DNA of 64,000 nt. Source: Lyngbya sp. PCC 8106. GTDB lineage: Bacteria; Cyanobacteriota; Cyanobacteriia; Cyanobacteriales; Microcoleaceae. A program made the translations under genes and the position numbers. Positions 36,355 through 45,936 of the stretch are shown in pieces (within the stretch, counting starts at the first letter, position 1; each line of letters starts with the position of its first letter). The stretch covers positions 159,845-223,844 of the forward strand of contig NZ_AAVU01000005.1 in NCBI RefSeq assembly GCF_000169095.1, given 5' to 3'. The notes under the pieces were generated by a model. The model did not search any database and was not told the DNA's origin. It was given only the letters and a program-made list of their open reading frames with translations.

Positions 36355-37710
36355 TTAAAATTGACAGATAGATTTAGGTTGTACCGGACATTCTTTTTTC
36401 TCAATGGGATTTTCTTGTAACCCCAAATAGGTGAGATTATCCAACGTAGAAAGTGATTCTATCGTTTTAATTTGATTGTTCCAGAGGTTAAGTTCGGTGA
36501 GGTTAGTTAGATTAGACAAGGGTTGAACTTCGGTAATTTTATTTTCATCTAAATACAAAATCACCAGTTTACTTAAATCAGATAAAGGTTTAAGATCACT
36601 AATCTGATTTTTACTTAATCCAACTCGCGATAAATTTTTGAGGTTAGATAGCGGTTTAATATCACTAATCTGATTATCAATTAAGTTTAAATCCTCAGTC
36701 AAGTTGGTGAGTGAACTTAAGGCTTTGATATCGGAGATTTGATTACTTCTCAGTTGTAAGGTGATCAAGTTTTCTAGATTAGAAAGAGGTTGAATATTAG
36801 TAATGTTGTTTTCACTCAGACTTAAGGTTTCGAGTTGAGTCAGAGAGGATAAAGCACTAACATCAATCAGTTTGTTGCTGTCGAGGTTGAGTTCTTTTAA
36901 ATTACTGAGATTAGACAAAGAACTCAGATCTTCAATTTGGTTGGTTTTGAGATTTAATTTAGTTAGATTTTGGAGTTCAGAAATCAAGCTAATATCATTA
37001 ACTTTATTTCCATTTAAACTCAGTTGAGTTAAATTTTCAAGATTTGCAATAATACTTAAGTCCTGGATTTGATTTTCACTCAGACTCAAATTTGTTAAAT
37101 TATTCAGTTCAGAAAGGGAACTAATATCACTGATTTTATTACTATCTAAACTGAGTTCAGTTAATCCGGAAAGGTTAGACAGGGGGCTGAGAACTTCGAT
37201 TTCATTTTTATAAAGAAGTAAAATTTGAAGATTGGGTAACTCCGAAATAGGACTTAGATCTTGAATGAGATTACTACTGAGGTTAAGTCGTGTTAAATTG
37301 GTTAAATTGGATAAAGGTGTTAAGTCTGTGATTTGATTTTCACTGAGGTTCAGGCGAGTTAGATGTGGTAAAGTAATTAATGGAGAAAGATCGCTAATTT
37401 TGCTGCGACTGAGATCGAGTTCGATCACTTGTAAAAGACTTTTTTGAGCTAATTTACAATCTGTCACTCCGGCGACTTGTAATAAAATATTTACCGTTTG
37501 TTGAGTTTCTAATGCTAAATTTTCCCGACTTGAACACCAATCTGCAAAAGTTCTATAGTCTTTAACCTGGGGTGAAGGATTTACTGGGAGATCAGGCTCT
37601 GAAATGGGAGGTAACATCGTTTCAAGTACCGAACAATTGGAGATTCCGACACCCAAAGTCAGCATCAAAGACAGTTTTATCCCTGCTTTGAGAGGTTTTG
37701 ATTTCAACAT
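36355..37710 (-). CDS. Leucine-rich repeat (SDS22/internalin-like) exported protein
   Basis: 451 aa from the ATG at 37710, chosen because a GGAGG lies 6 nt upstream; an in-frame ATG at 37728 lacks one. The N terminus is a signal peptide ending near SNCSVLE, possibly a lipoprotein (Cys follows Asn, so the lipobox is not canonical). From about residue 100 to the C terminus run about 16 near-identical 22-residue repeats of the form LTxLxLxxNxIxDLxPLSNL. Such solenoids bind proteins; partner unknown. Stands alone. Repeats this regular may vary in copy number between strains. Confidence 0.85.
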   Translation of the reverse strand: MLKSKPLKAGIKLSLMLTLGVGISNCSVLETMLPPISEPDLPVNPSPQVKDYRTFADWCSSRENLALETQQTVNILLQVAGVTDCKLAQKSLLQVIELDLSRSKISDLSPLITLPHLTRLNLSENQITDLTPLSNLTNLTRLNLSSNLIQDLSPISELPNLQILLLYKNEIEVLSPLSNLSGLTELSLDSNKISDISSLSELNNLTNLSLSENQIQDLSIIANLENLTQLSLNGNKVNDISLISELQNLTKLNLKTNQIEDLSSLSNLSNLKELNLDSNKLIDVSALSSLTQLETLSLSENNITNIQPLSNLENLITLQLRSNQISDIKALSSLTNLTEDLNLIDNQISDIKPLSNLKNLSRVGLSKNQISDLKPLSDLSKLVILYLDENKITEVQPLSNLTNLTELNLWNNQIKTIESLSTLDNLTYLGLQENPIEKKECPVQPKSICQF

Positions 37711-37829
37711 TTTGACCTCCAGACCCATTCATTTTGATTCACCATTTGCTTAGACATCCTCACTCAACACTTGATTACTGTACTTACTATTATTCCATCT
37801 TTTTTACAAATTATGTCTCTCTCCTCGGG

Positions 37830-39581
37830 TTATTTTTTTCTCCAGTTGTAAATATTCCAAGTGTTTAAATCCCAAGGGGTTAATTCAACGCCTGTAATTT
37901 GATTGTTGACTCCAATGATATCGGCTCGATGTACTAGGGGAATTACCATCGCATTTTTCACTAACAGATCATTCATCTGAATCAATAATTGTTGACGTTT
38001 CTGGGAATCGAGTTCAATTGTAGACTGTTTCCATAGATTATCATAATTTTGATTGCAATAGCGAGAAGTATTATCTCCCGTCCAATTATTGGCTTTTTGG
38101 GGAATTTCATCACAAGTGTAGGTTTTTAAATAGGAAGTCGGATCAGGGCTAGTATTTCCTGTAGTAAACATTTGTAAGTCAGCATAAAAGTGTTCTACGG
38201 TATCAGAGTTGGCTGGATCTCCCGAAAAATAAACACTAGGATCGATACTTTTGAGTTCAACAGCAATCCCAATTGATTCTAGCGATTGTTTAATCACTTC
38301 TTGGGTTTTTTGTCGCAAAGGATTGACTGAAGTTTGAAATAAAATCTTCATTTCTATTCCATTTTTATCTCGAATTCCATTATTATTGCTATCTTTCCAT
38401 CCGGCTTGATCTAATAATATTTCTGCTTTTTTGGGGTTAAATTCATAGTCCGTATTTTCAGAAACAAATTGTTGAGGTGCGACAACAAAATTTGCGGTAG
38501 CCTTTCCAGTCACACCATAAAGTTGATTGGCAATTGTTTCTCGATCTATAGCTAAACTAAAGGCTTGACGAACTGATTCATCGGTGAAAAAAGGATGAGG
38601 GAATTTTAAGCTAGAACGTTCACCTTCGGGAGTAGCTTGATTGGGATCTGTTTGATTGATTAAAACTCGTTCCATTAATGATCCAAAGTTAGAAATTATC
38701 TTTCCTTTTCCGCCTGTTTCTAATTGTTTTAAAACTGTTGCTTCGACTTGTAAATTGTACGCAAAATCAGCATCTCCTGTTTGTAAAACCGCTCTGGCTG
38801 ATGATGTTGCATCCCCTCCGCCTTTGAGTTCAATGCGTTCAAAACTGACTGTTTCTGCTTCTCTAAAATTAGGATTGGGTTCATAAATAACCACATCTCC
38901 CGGTTTGAATTCTACCACCTGATAAGCACCTGTTCCCACTGGGTTCAAATTGGCGGGTGCTTGACGAGAATTAACACCCTGATAGTCTTGAAATTTATGT
39001 TTCGGTAAAATCATCCCTTCGGTGCCAACGAAGACTAAAAACCAACCAGGAGTTACATCTTGAAAGTTTATTTTAACAGTAAAATCGTCTATTTTTTGAA
39101 CAGTTTCAATAATTTTATAGGTTCCCGCAGTAGAAGAACCCACGTCAGGATTGCTAATAAATTCATAGGTAAAGACAACATCATCAGCCGTAAAAGGGAT
39201 TCCATCTGACCATTTTAGATTTTGTTTTAATTTCCAAGTGACTGATTTTCCATCTTTAGCAATTCCTCCATTTTCTATCGTAGGAATTTCAGCAGCTAAA
39301 AAGGGAATGAGTTCGCCTTGGTTGTTAAAGCTGGCTAAAGGTTCTAAGGTAATTCGACTGGCTTCTGAGTCTTTAAAACCTGTGGATAAATGGGGATTTA
39401 AAATAGTCGGTGCTTGCCAATATAATAATCTTAAAGTGTTATTTTGAGCAGATATAGATTGGGAATTTTTAGATTGAGTTTGAGATGTGCAAGAACTAAT
39501 ACAGAGTAAACTAAAAAGGATAAAAAGTGAGGTTTTAATTAAAATTCTAGAGTGTTTTTTCATTGAAAGGTATCTAGCCAA
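37830..39581 (-). CDS. Peptide/nickel-type ABC transporter substrate-binding lipoprotein
   Basis: 583 aa; a likely start is the Met at residue 7 (MKKHSRILIK). Signal peptide with lipobox ISSC (Cys near residue 31 of the longer form), so lipid-anchored in the periplasm. Family 5 solute-binding protein: WKLKQNLKWSDGIPFTADDV, VGTGAYQVVEFKPGDVV and VRQAFSLAIDRETIANQLYG are typical of DppA/OppA relatives. No permease or ATPase gene is adjacent; ligand unknown. Confidence 0.9.
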   Translation of the reverse strand: MARYLSMKKHSRILIKTSLFILFSLLCISSCTSQTQSKNSQSISAQNNTLRLLYWQAPTILNPHLSTGFKDSEASRITLEPLASFNNQGELIPFLAAEIPTIENGGIAKDGKSVTWKLKQNLKWSDGIPFTADDVVFTYEFISNPDVGSSTAGTYKIIETVQKIDDFTVKINFQDVTPGWFLVFVGTEGMILPKHKFQDYQGVNSRQAPANLNPVGTGAYQVVEFKPGDVVIYEPNPNFREAETVSFERIELKGGGDATSSARAVLQTGDADFAYNLQVEATVLKQLETGGKGKIISNFGSLMERVLINQTDPNQATPEGERSSLKFPHPFFTDESVRQAFSLAIDRETIANQLYGVTGKATANFVVAPQQFVSENTDYEFNPKKAEILLDQAGWKDSNNNGIRDKNGIEMKILFQTSVNPLRQKTQEVIKQSLESIGIAVELKSIDPSVYFSGDPANSDTVEHFYADLQMFTTGNTSPDPTSYLKTYTCDEIPQKANNWTGDNTSRYCNQNYDNLWKQSTIELDSQKRQQLLIQMNDLLVKNAMVIPLVHRADIIGVNNQITGVELTPWDLNTWNIYNWRKK

Positions 39582-39625
39582 GATTGATGATTTTAAACAA
39601 TCATACCCTGATTAGACAAGGTTGA

Positions 39626-40054
39626 TCAATTTTCTGTTAAAATTAACTGCATTGCTTGATTTAAAATTTCATCTTGACTCACCAATTGTTCTAATTCTTC
39701 TGATTCATAATGTCCTTCTTTGACTTCGAGAGAGGCTTTGTTAATCGCTTGAGGATAAGCTTCTTCTAGGGTATTTAAAAGTTCTTCAGGAGGTAAATAA
39801 ACCCCTCCAGATTTACGACGCTTATTTTTGGCTTTAATTTCTAAAATGGAATTACGAATTGAGACATCCCAAGAACGAGTCGTGCGATTTTCTACTGTTT
39901 GTTTGATTAAATGAAGTAATAAAATTACAGCATAACTCCGAATATTACTAATAATGTCATCTCTACTCATTTCTTCTAATTCATTCACAATAGCCAGTGA
40001 CCCTTGAATGTCACCTTGCAGGAGGAGTTCTTTAAGTTTAAGAATTTCTTCCAT
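39626..40054 (-). CDS. DUF29 family protein
   Basis: 142 aa, all-helical and charged. The pattern NRTTRSWDVSIRNSILEIKA with its Trp and IRNS is that of the DUF29 family, very common in filamentous cyanobacteria and often present in many copies. Role unknown. Divergent from the creatininase gene. Confidence 0.75.
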   Translation of the reverse strand: MEEILKLKELLLQGDIQGSLAIVNELEEMSRDDIISNIRSYAVILLLHLIKQTVENRTTRSWDVSIRNSILEIKAKNKRRKSGGVYLPPEELLNTLEEAYPQAINKASLEVKEGHYESEELEQLVSQDEILNQAMQLILTEN

Positions 40055-40202
40055 AACTCAGATTAAAATTAATCAAGTTTTACCCTATCTTATCAAATTC
40101 TTGAGCAAAAACACAGATTAACTTCTAAATCTGTTAAAATAAAATCCCACATATTTTGTTAATATAACGGAATCAAGCTCTAAACATAAATTTCAACTCA
40201 CC

Positions 40203-41018
40203 ATGCACAATTTTATTCCACCTGAACGCTTTTTTCCCTATCTAACCTGGACAGAAATCAACGCCATGTCCGACAAAGAAAATATTGTCATTATTCAACC
40301 TATTGGTTCTATCGAACAACACGGCCCCCATTTACCTTTAATAGTTGATTCTGCCATTGCAACTGCGGTAACAGGTGAAGCTTTAGCTAAACTTAATACT
40401 GAGATTCCTGCCTACGCCCTACCCACATTATATTATGGCAAATCTAACGAACATTGGCATTTTCCTGGTACAATTACCCTCAATAGCAATACCCTTTCAT
40501 CAGTATTAATCGAAACAGGAGAAAGCATTTATCGAGCCGGATTTCGTAAATTAGTGTTTATAAATGCTCACGGTGGACAACCGCAAATATTAGAAATGGT
40601 GGCGCGAGATTTGCATCAAAAGTATGAAGATTTTATGCTCTTTCCGTTGTTTGTCTGGCGAGTTCCCAATGCAGCAACCGAATTATTAACCCCCAAAGAG
40701 TTAGAATATGGAATCCATGCCGGGGATGCAGAAACCAGTGTCATGCTGTCAATTTTGCCCGAACAAGTCCGAAAAAATCAAGTGGTTTGTGAATATCCTC
40801 ACGATTTACCCAAAAATAGTATGCTGAGTATGGAGGGAAAATTACCGTTTGCTTGGGTAACACGAGATTTAACCAAAAGTGGAGTTTTAGGAGATGCAAC
40901 AGTTGCCACAAAAGAAAAAGGGGATAAAATTCTAGAATCTCTAGCCGAGAGTTGGGTAAAAGTAATTACAGATATTTACAAATTTCGTCAACCGCAACGT
41001 TATCATTTAAAAGAATAA
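40203..41018 (+). CDS. Creatininase family amidohydrolase
   Basis: 271 aa. Zn2+/Mn2+-dependent hydrolase fold. Metal-ligand motifs: PIGSIEQHGPHLPLIVD (Glu, His, Asp), INAHGGQPQ (His) and AGDAETSVM (Glu). The family covers creatinine amidohydrolase and riboflavin-pathway formamide hydrolases; the substrate in cyanobacteria is not known. Complete; ribosome-binding site weak. Confidence 0.88.
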   Translation: MHNFIPPERFFPYLTWTEINAMSDKENIVIIQPIGSIEQHGPHLPLIVDSAIATAVTGEALAKLNTEIPAYALPTLYYGKSNEHWHFPGTITLNSNTLSSVLIETGESIYRAGFRKLVFINAHGGQPQILEMVARDLHQKYEDFMLFPLFVWRVPNAATELLTPKELEYGIHAGDAETSVMLSILPEQVRKNQVVCEYPHDLPKNSMLSMEGKLPFAWVTRDLTKSGVLGDATVATKEKGDKILESLAESWVKVITDIYKFRQPQRYHLKE

Positions 41019-41133
41019 AACAGAGACTCACCCCGTTCAACTCCATCCAAAATTTCTCTGTATCACAGGTGTCTATAATCACCCTAAACTATGTAACAAT
41101 GAATTTTACAAAAGTCTAGGCTGAGGTATTAAT

Positions 41134-41883
41134 ATGCTCAACAATTCTCCGATCAAACAAGCAATCAACCAAAGTAAAGCGCTAAAGGTGATTAGTGGCT
41201 TGATGAATTTTGATACCCAACGGGTTGCAGCAACCGTAAAAGCGGCGACTCAGGGGGGTGCAACCTTTGTTGATATTGCGGCGGATGTCAGTTTAGTCCG
41301 AATGGCGCGAAATCTAACTCATCTCCCCATTTGTGTTTCAGCCGTTGAACCCGTTAAGTTTGTTCCCTGCGTGGAAGCGGGTGCAGACTTAATTGAAATT
41401 GGGAACTTTGATGCGTTCTATGCCCAAGGACTGCGGTTTGAAGCCGAAGATGTGTTGCGACTCACCGAACAAACGCGATCACTGCTTCCTAATATTACCC
41501 TGTCTGTCACTGTTCCTCACATTCTTGAACTGGACAAGCAGGTTCAACTCGCCCTCGAATTAGTCGAAGCGGGTGCCGATATTATCCAAACCGAAGGCGG
41601 TACCAGTTCCCAACCCGTTCATTCGGGTACATTGGGTTTAATTGAAAAAGCGTCTCCCACCTTAGCCGCAGCTTATGAAATCTCTCGGGCGGTATCAGTC
41701 CCCGTATTGTGTGCGTCTGGACTGTCCAACGTCACCGCACCTTTGGCGATTGCAGCCGGGGCTTCGGGTATTGGTGTGGGTTCAGCTATCAACCGCCTCA
41801 ATGATGAAGTCGCAATGGTTGCAGCGGTTCGCAGTTTAGTTGAAGCGTTAGCCACTGTCAGCCACGCAGGTGTGCGAGTATAG
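41134..41883 (+). CDS. Ycf23 / DUF561 family protein
   Basis: 249 aa. TIM-barrel-like protein conserved in cyanobacteria and red-algal plastids as Ycf23. Recognised by VISGLMNFDTQRVAATVKAA, GGATFVDIAADVSLVR, EAGADLIEIGNFDAFY and the C-terminal GASGIGVGSAINRL. Reaction unknown; the fold resembles phosphate-binding barrels such as thiazole synthase. Lies 115 bp after the creatininase gene on the same strand. Confidence 0.88.
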   Translation: MLNNSPIKQAINQSKALKVISGLMNFDTQRVAATVKAATQGGATFVDIAADVSLVRMARNLTHLPICVSAVEPVKFVPCVEAGADLIEIGNFDAFYAQGLRFEAEDVLRLTEQTRSLLPNITLSVTVPHILELDKQVQLALELVEAGADIIQTEGGTSSQPVHSGTLGLIEKASPTLAAAYEISRAVSVPVLCASGLSNVTAPLAIAAGASGIGVGSAINRLNDEVAMVAAVRSLVEALATVSHAGVRV

Positions 41884-42007
41884 ACTCGAAAAACCCTCGA
41901 AGACACACAAGACAAAAATTCCAGAGAAAATCTGAGGTGTCTTTGTGTCTTTGGGGTACATTTCCCTAAACAAATTCAAGCTGATTTTGAAGGGTTTGCA
42001 GATTGGT

Positions 42008-42643
42008 TTACATATAGTTCAAAAACCACATTAAATAATCTTCAATCAGTTTGTAATTTGGGGAATTTTCATCCGTTACTTCCAAGTCAGCTAGGGGCAG
42101 AACAAACATTTTTTTATCACTGACTCGCTGAACTTCTACAAGTAAACCATCCACATCTGAGAGGGTTTCTGAAAATTTGACTAACGTAAAAACATCGGTA
42201 TAAGAAGGCTGAGTCTTTTTGAGATTTTCATACTTTTTCTGAGAACCTTCTCCAAAGAGGTAATCTTCCTCCCATAAAAATTCTTCAGTTCCTGTCAGAT
42301 AGCAAGGTTTTTGAATATTTTTTTTGAGATATTGGAGATATCGATTTAGATTCGGTTCATCAACTTCAATAATTTGAGTTTTTAGAATCGTTTTAATTCT
42401 ATCTTCAAATTCTTCGCGATCAACCTCTCCAAATTCTTGCATTAACTTTTCGGGATCAAGTAAACCTAATGTCTCCATTTGTTCGAGAACATTTTCCATA
42501 GACAACATTAAATGTTGTTGTGGATTTCCTTTACTTCTGTTCGTCGATCCCGTTAAAATAGTTTCATCAATTTGAATCGGTTGGATATCTTCAGGTGCTA
42601 GCTGTGGCTGACGTTTGTGATTTTTCTGATCAGATTTAGACAT
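42008..42643 (-). CDS. Conserved hypothetical protein
   Basis: 211 aa from the ATG at 42643 (MSKSDQKNHKRQPQ). The frame is open back to 42742, but that would overlap the divergent DUF2301 gene; the Met at 42643 is preceded by AGGTGAG. Acidic and soluble, with no transmembrane helix or known domain seen. Ends in LIEDYLMWFLNYM. Function unknown. Confidence 0.7.
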   Translation of the reverse strand: MSKSDQKNHKRQPQLAPEDIQPIQIDETILTGSTNRSKGNPQQHLMLSMENVLEQMETLGLLDPEKLMQEFGEVDREEFEDRIKTILKTQIIEVDEPNLNRYLQYLKKNIQKPCYLTGTEEFLWEEDYLFGEGSQKKYENLKKTQPSYTDVFTLVKFSETLSDVDGLLVEVQRVSDKKMFVLPLADLEVTDENSPNYKLIEDYLMWFLNYM

Positions 42644-42724
42644 TATGTTCTCACCTGAAACAAGTTGAGTGACTGAGCATATTATGATAGACGCGCTGAT
42701 TGCATTAACCCGTAGGAGACAACG

Positions 42725-43384
42725 ATGACACAACAACTGCACTCATTACAAACCCAAGTCTATCAAGGGCAGTTTGGCGAATATACCATTACCGATCACG
42801 ATCGCATCGGTGTTCTGATTTACCGTACTGGCTTAATGATAGCAGCCCTATGCTTCGCAGTCGGTACAGGATTAGTCTTATGGCAAAGCAATAATCCCCT
42901 CGTCCTGCAAGCCTTAACCCCTCTCTATTTTTGTTTTTGGTTCGCCCTGGGTGTCAGTTTATTCACCATTCATATCTATCTTGCTATTCTACACCGAGTC
43001 TTACAACTATTTTGGTTAATAGGAGGTATAGCTTCTATAATTGTAGCGTTTCAAAGTCCAGAACCGTTAGCCCTAACTGTCTACAATCAACCTCTAACTT
43101 TACTGGGAATTGGCTTTAGTTTTGCTGCAATTACTGGAATTTACTTTAAAGAAGCATTTTGCTTCAACCGCATAGAAACTAAGCTATTAACCCCTCTCGT
43201 TCCCTTACTTCTGTTAGGATTTATGGTGGGAATGTGGTCAGTGATGAATCTAAAGTTTTTACTGTTTTTCTGGGCAATTCAATTTTTAGTTTTTGCTGTT
43301 CGTAAAACGTTTCAAGATATTCCTGCTGATATCGGAGATAAAAGTGTATTTGACTATCTCCACGCCCAACAGGCTAAAGCTTAA
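42725..43384 (+). CDS. DUF2301 family membrane protein
   Basis: 219 aa with about six hydrophobic segments, and the characteristic start (YQGQFGEYTITDHDRIGVLI) and ending (FQDIPADIGDKSVFDYL) of DUF2301 proteins, which are nearly confined to cyanobacteria and algae. Function unknown. A GGAGAC precedes the start. The next gene follows by 19 bp on the same strand. Confidence 0.85.
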   Translation: MTQQLHSLQTQVYQGQFGEYTITDHDRIGVLIYRTGLMIAALCFAVGTGLVLWQSNNPLVLQALTPLYFCFWFALGVSLFTIHIYLAILHRVLQLFWLIGGIASIIVAFQSPEPLALTVYNQPLTLLGIGFSFAAITGIYFKEAFCFNRIETKLLTPLVPLLLLGFMVGMWSVMNLKFLLFFWAIQFLVFAVRKTFQDIPADIGDKSVFDYLHAQQAKA

Positions 43385-43403
43385 ATTCCTCTACCTGAAT
43401 TAA

Positions 43404-44102
43404 GTGATTCAAATGCCCTCGCTTTTCCCTTGCAAAACACTTCAGAAATTGCACCTCATTCAGCGTCAAGAAATTTGGACACTCACCCTCAAAGGGTGGG
43501 GTCTTATTTTGTTGTTTATGCTGACAACAACTTTGGTTTTTGGTTTAAATCTCTATTCTTTTCTCGCTGTTAACAGCCCCATACAAGCGGATGCTTTAGT
43601 GATTGAAGGATGGATGCCTGATTATGCCTTAAAATTAGCTTTAGTTGAATTTGAAAAAGGTAGTTATCAAAAAATCATCACCACTGGAGTTCCGCTACAA
43701 AAAGGATACTATTTAGCCGAATACAAAGACTTTGCTAACCTCACCGCAGCCACTTTCATTAAACTGGGTTTAGATAAAACTCAAGTGATTGCTGTTCCCG
43801 CTTCTTCTGTTCTTCGTAATCGTACAGAAGCTACTGTTATTGTACTCCAAGAATGGCTACAAACAACTGAGTTAAACATTAAATCAATTAACCTTTATTC
43901 ATTAGGGCCTCATGCGCGTCGCAGTTGGATAACGTTCCGAAAACACCTTCATCCCGAGATTCAAGTGGGGATTATTTCTATTCCATCTGAAGACTACAAT
44001 GCCAATCGATGGTGGCGTTCAAGTGAAGGATTTCGGAGTGTAATTTCAGAATTGATTGCTTATATTTATACGATATTATTTAATGTTTTGAGTGAGTTTT
44101 AA
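43404..44102 (+). CDS. YdcF/DUF218 family protein
   Basis: 232 aa; the Met at 43413 (MPSLFPCK) is an alternative start. One N-terminal transmembrane helix (about 30-52), then an extracytoplasmic DUF218 domain: ADALVIEGWMPDYALKLAL, NRTEATVIVLQEWL and SLGPHARRSWITFRKHLH. Relatives SanA and ElyC affect envelope integrity and surface polysaccharide. Probably co-transcribed with the DUF2301 gene. Confidence 0.82.
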   Translation: MIQMPSLFPCKTLQKLHLIQRQEIWTLTLKGWGLILLFMLTTTLVFGLNLYSFLAVNSPIQADALVIEGWMPDYALKLALVEFEKGSYQKIITTGVPLQKGYYLAEYKDFANLTAATFIKLGLDKTQVIAVPASSVLRNRTEATVIVLQEWLQTTELNIKSINLYSLGPHARRSWITFRKHLHPEIQVGIISIPSEDYNANRWWRSSEGFRSVISELIAYIYTILFNVLSEF

Positions 44103-44113
44103 AAACTCTAATT

Positions 44114-45430
44114 TTACTTAATCAAATCATCTAACTCTTGATAATTGGGTAAAGTTGTATTAATTTCTTTTCCCTTCCTCAACACAATTCTATCATGCTG
44201 AGAACGAGATAATATTTCACTAAAATAACGACCCTGAAAAATTATCAAATCCGCAGGTAATCCGACACCAATTCGACCAACTGTTGATAATCCCATTAAC
44301 TCCGCAGAAGTTCGAGTCACGGCTTGGGGCCAATCTCCAAAGGGATGATCTAAATGGGCAATTCTTACCGCCATTTTAAACACTTCTAAGCCATCATGAT
44401 CGCCAAAACCATAAAACGGATCACGACAATTATCACTCGCTACTGCAACGGGAATTTCTGATTGTTTGAGTTCATGTAATAACGTTACCCCTCGCCAACG
44501 GGGAGTTTGAGTTAAATTTAATGGTTGCTGGTATTGCCGATCTTGTAAATACAAATTACACATCGGTAAACTAATAATTCCAATTCCCGCCTGTTTAACT
44601 AACGCAATCGTTTCTGTTACCTGTTCGGGAGATTGAACGGCTAAACTACAACAATGACCACATATAATTTTACCATAAAACTCAGACTTTAACGCAGTTT
44701 CGGCGACTTTTTTTAAGGTAATAGAATCTGGATCACCATTTTCATCGGTATGGAAATCTAAATCTAAATTTCGGTCTTTTGCTAGTTCAAACACTCGTTC
44801 AATTTGGCGATCAATCTCTGGATTCATATAAGCAACACCGCCCAAAATCCCCCCAAACTCTGCAACTTTATCGGCTAACTTTTCTCCAGCAGGAGTGAGG
44901 TATTCTTCTAACGTTACCAAAGCAACCGCCTGTAAAATTAGCTTGTCAGACCATTCTTTTTGTAAACTTCTAAACACTTCCCAACTAATATCCGTTAACC
45001 TTCCCCCAGAATCTAAATGAGTTCTAATTGATGATGTTCCATGAGCATAACTACATTTTAAACCAAACTCCATACGGCGATAAACATCGTCTGAATTCCA
45101 AACCTCTATATCCTCCCAAGCCGCTTTTAACGCCCCTTGAAATGTGCCGTCTGGGTTGGGCGTTCGTTCCCAAATATGACCTTTATCTAAATGAGTATGA
45201 ATATCAACAAAACACGGCCATACTTGTTTTTTCTGTAAATTAACTCTGGGAATTTCTCCGGTTTTAACTGTTCCACTCGCCACAATTTGACGAATAACAC
45301 CTGATGCAATTTCTAAATCAACATTAACCAATCCTTCTCGGTTCGGTGTTTGTTCTAGAACAACGTCACTCAACAAACAAACCGGAATTTGAGCATTTTC
45401 AAGCCAATAGTTAGATACAGTTGGAATCAT
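44114..45430 (-). CDS. codA: Cytosine deaminase-like amidohydrolase
   Basis: 438 aa metal-dependent amidohydrolase. Metal ligands and substrate motifs: VDIHTHLDKGHIWERTPN, DFHTDENGDP, ICGHCCSLAV and VASDNCRDPFYGFGDHDGLE. Cytosine deaminase releases ammonia from cytosine, giving uracil. It is divergent from nirA, and an NtcA-type box lies 51 bp ahead of its start, so a role in nitrogen scavenging is plausible. Isocytosine or other ring amides cannot be excluded as substrates. Confidence 0.88.
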   Translation of the reverse strand: MIPTVSNYWLENAQIPVCLLSDVVLEQTPNREGLVNVDLEIASGVIRQIVASGTVKTGEIPRVNLQKKQVWPCFVDIHTHLDKGHIWERTPNPDGTFQGALKAAWEDIEVWNSDDVYRRMEFGLKCSYAHGTSSIRTHLDSGGRLTDISWEVFRSLQKEWSDKLILQAVALVTLEEYLTPAGEKLADKVAEFGGILGGVAYMNPEIDRQIERVFELAKDRNLDLDFHTDENGDPDSITLKKVAETALKSEFYGKIICGHCCSLAVQSPEQVTETIALVKQAGIGIISLPMCNLYLQDRQYQQPLNLTQTPRWRGVTLLHELKQSEIPVAVASDNCRDPFYGFGDHDGLEVFKMAVRIAHLDHPFGDWPQAVTRTSAELMGLSTVGRIGVGLPADLIIFQGRYFSEILSRSQHDRIVLRKGKEINTTLPNYQELDDLIK

Positions 45431-45480
45431 TATAAAAAGTTATCTGGGATTTAGTTTGGCTTAGGTAATCAGTCCTTTGA

Positions 45481-45494
45481 GTAATATCAAATAC
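45481..45494. promoter_or_regulatory. NtcA box proximal to codA
   Basis: GTA-ATATCAAA-TAC, a perfect GTA-N8-TAC match, 51 bp before the codA start and about 440 bp before nirA. Palindromic, so it could serve either strand. A good -10 at 22-23 bp is lacking on the codA side; TATCTT (45513-45518) is available on the plus side at 18 bp. Confidence 0.5.
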
Positions 45495-45668
45495 GGCTTC
45501 ACCGATGCTACATATCTTTCTCCCCACCTCCCCCTGCACCCCATCTCCCCATCAATATTTACAGATATCGTCAACTCCAAGCAAATATCTGTCCCGAGGT
45601 CTGAGTCTTTGGGTTTATGTAAAAAACGCATTTTTTATATTCTAAAACTTCATATAACTTAAAATTTT

Positions 45669-45710
45669 GTAACTTTTGCTACGATTAAACTCAAATTTTC
45701 CTTCTACTGT
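45669..45710 (+). promoter_or_regulatory. NtcA-activated promoter of nirA
   Basis: NtcA box GTA-ACTTTTGC-TAC at 45669-45682, then 22 bp, then -10 hexamer TACTGT (45705-45710, form TAN3T). This is the textbook class II NtcA promoter layout, where the box replaces the -35. The start would be near 45717, leaving a leader of about 220 nt. Confidence 0.8.
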
Positions 45711-45936
45711 AGGTAGTAATCCTAAAGGCCCCGGCTCGAAAATCCAGTGTTTAAGGGAGTTTGAAGTTAATTCTTCTCTCTAGCGAAATAGATGTGAGCA
45801 AAAGTTAACAAAAATTCTCCAGAATGTTAAATCTAATACAGACTGAAAGAAACTAATTTGTTAACGTTTGGCCAAAAGGGGAACTAGAATTTTTAATCAA
45901 CTGCTTTTGAAAGCGAATGGAAAAGAGGAATATTGA

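Noticed and set aside
41884..42007. Possible terminator or CRISPR-like repeat from AAGACACACAAGACA / TGTCTTTGTGTCTTT
   Set aside because: Imperfect arms, single occurrence, no spacer structure; at most a weak bidirectional stem between convergent genes.
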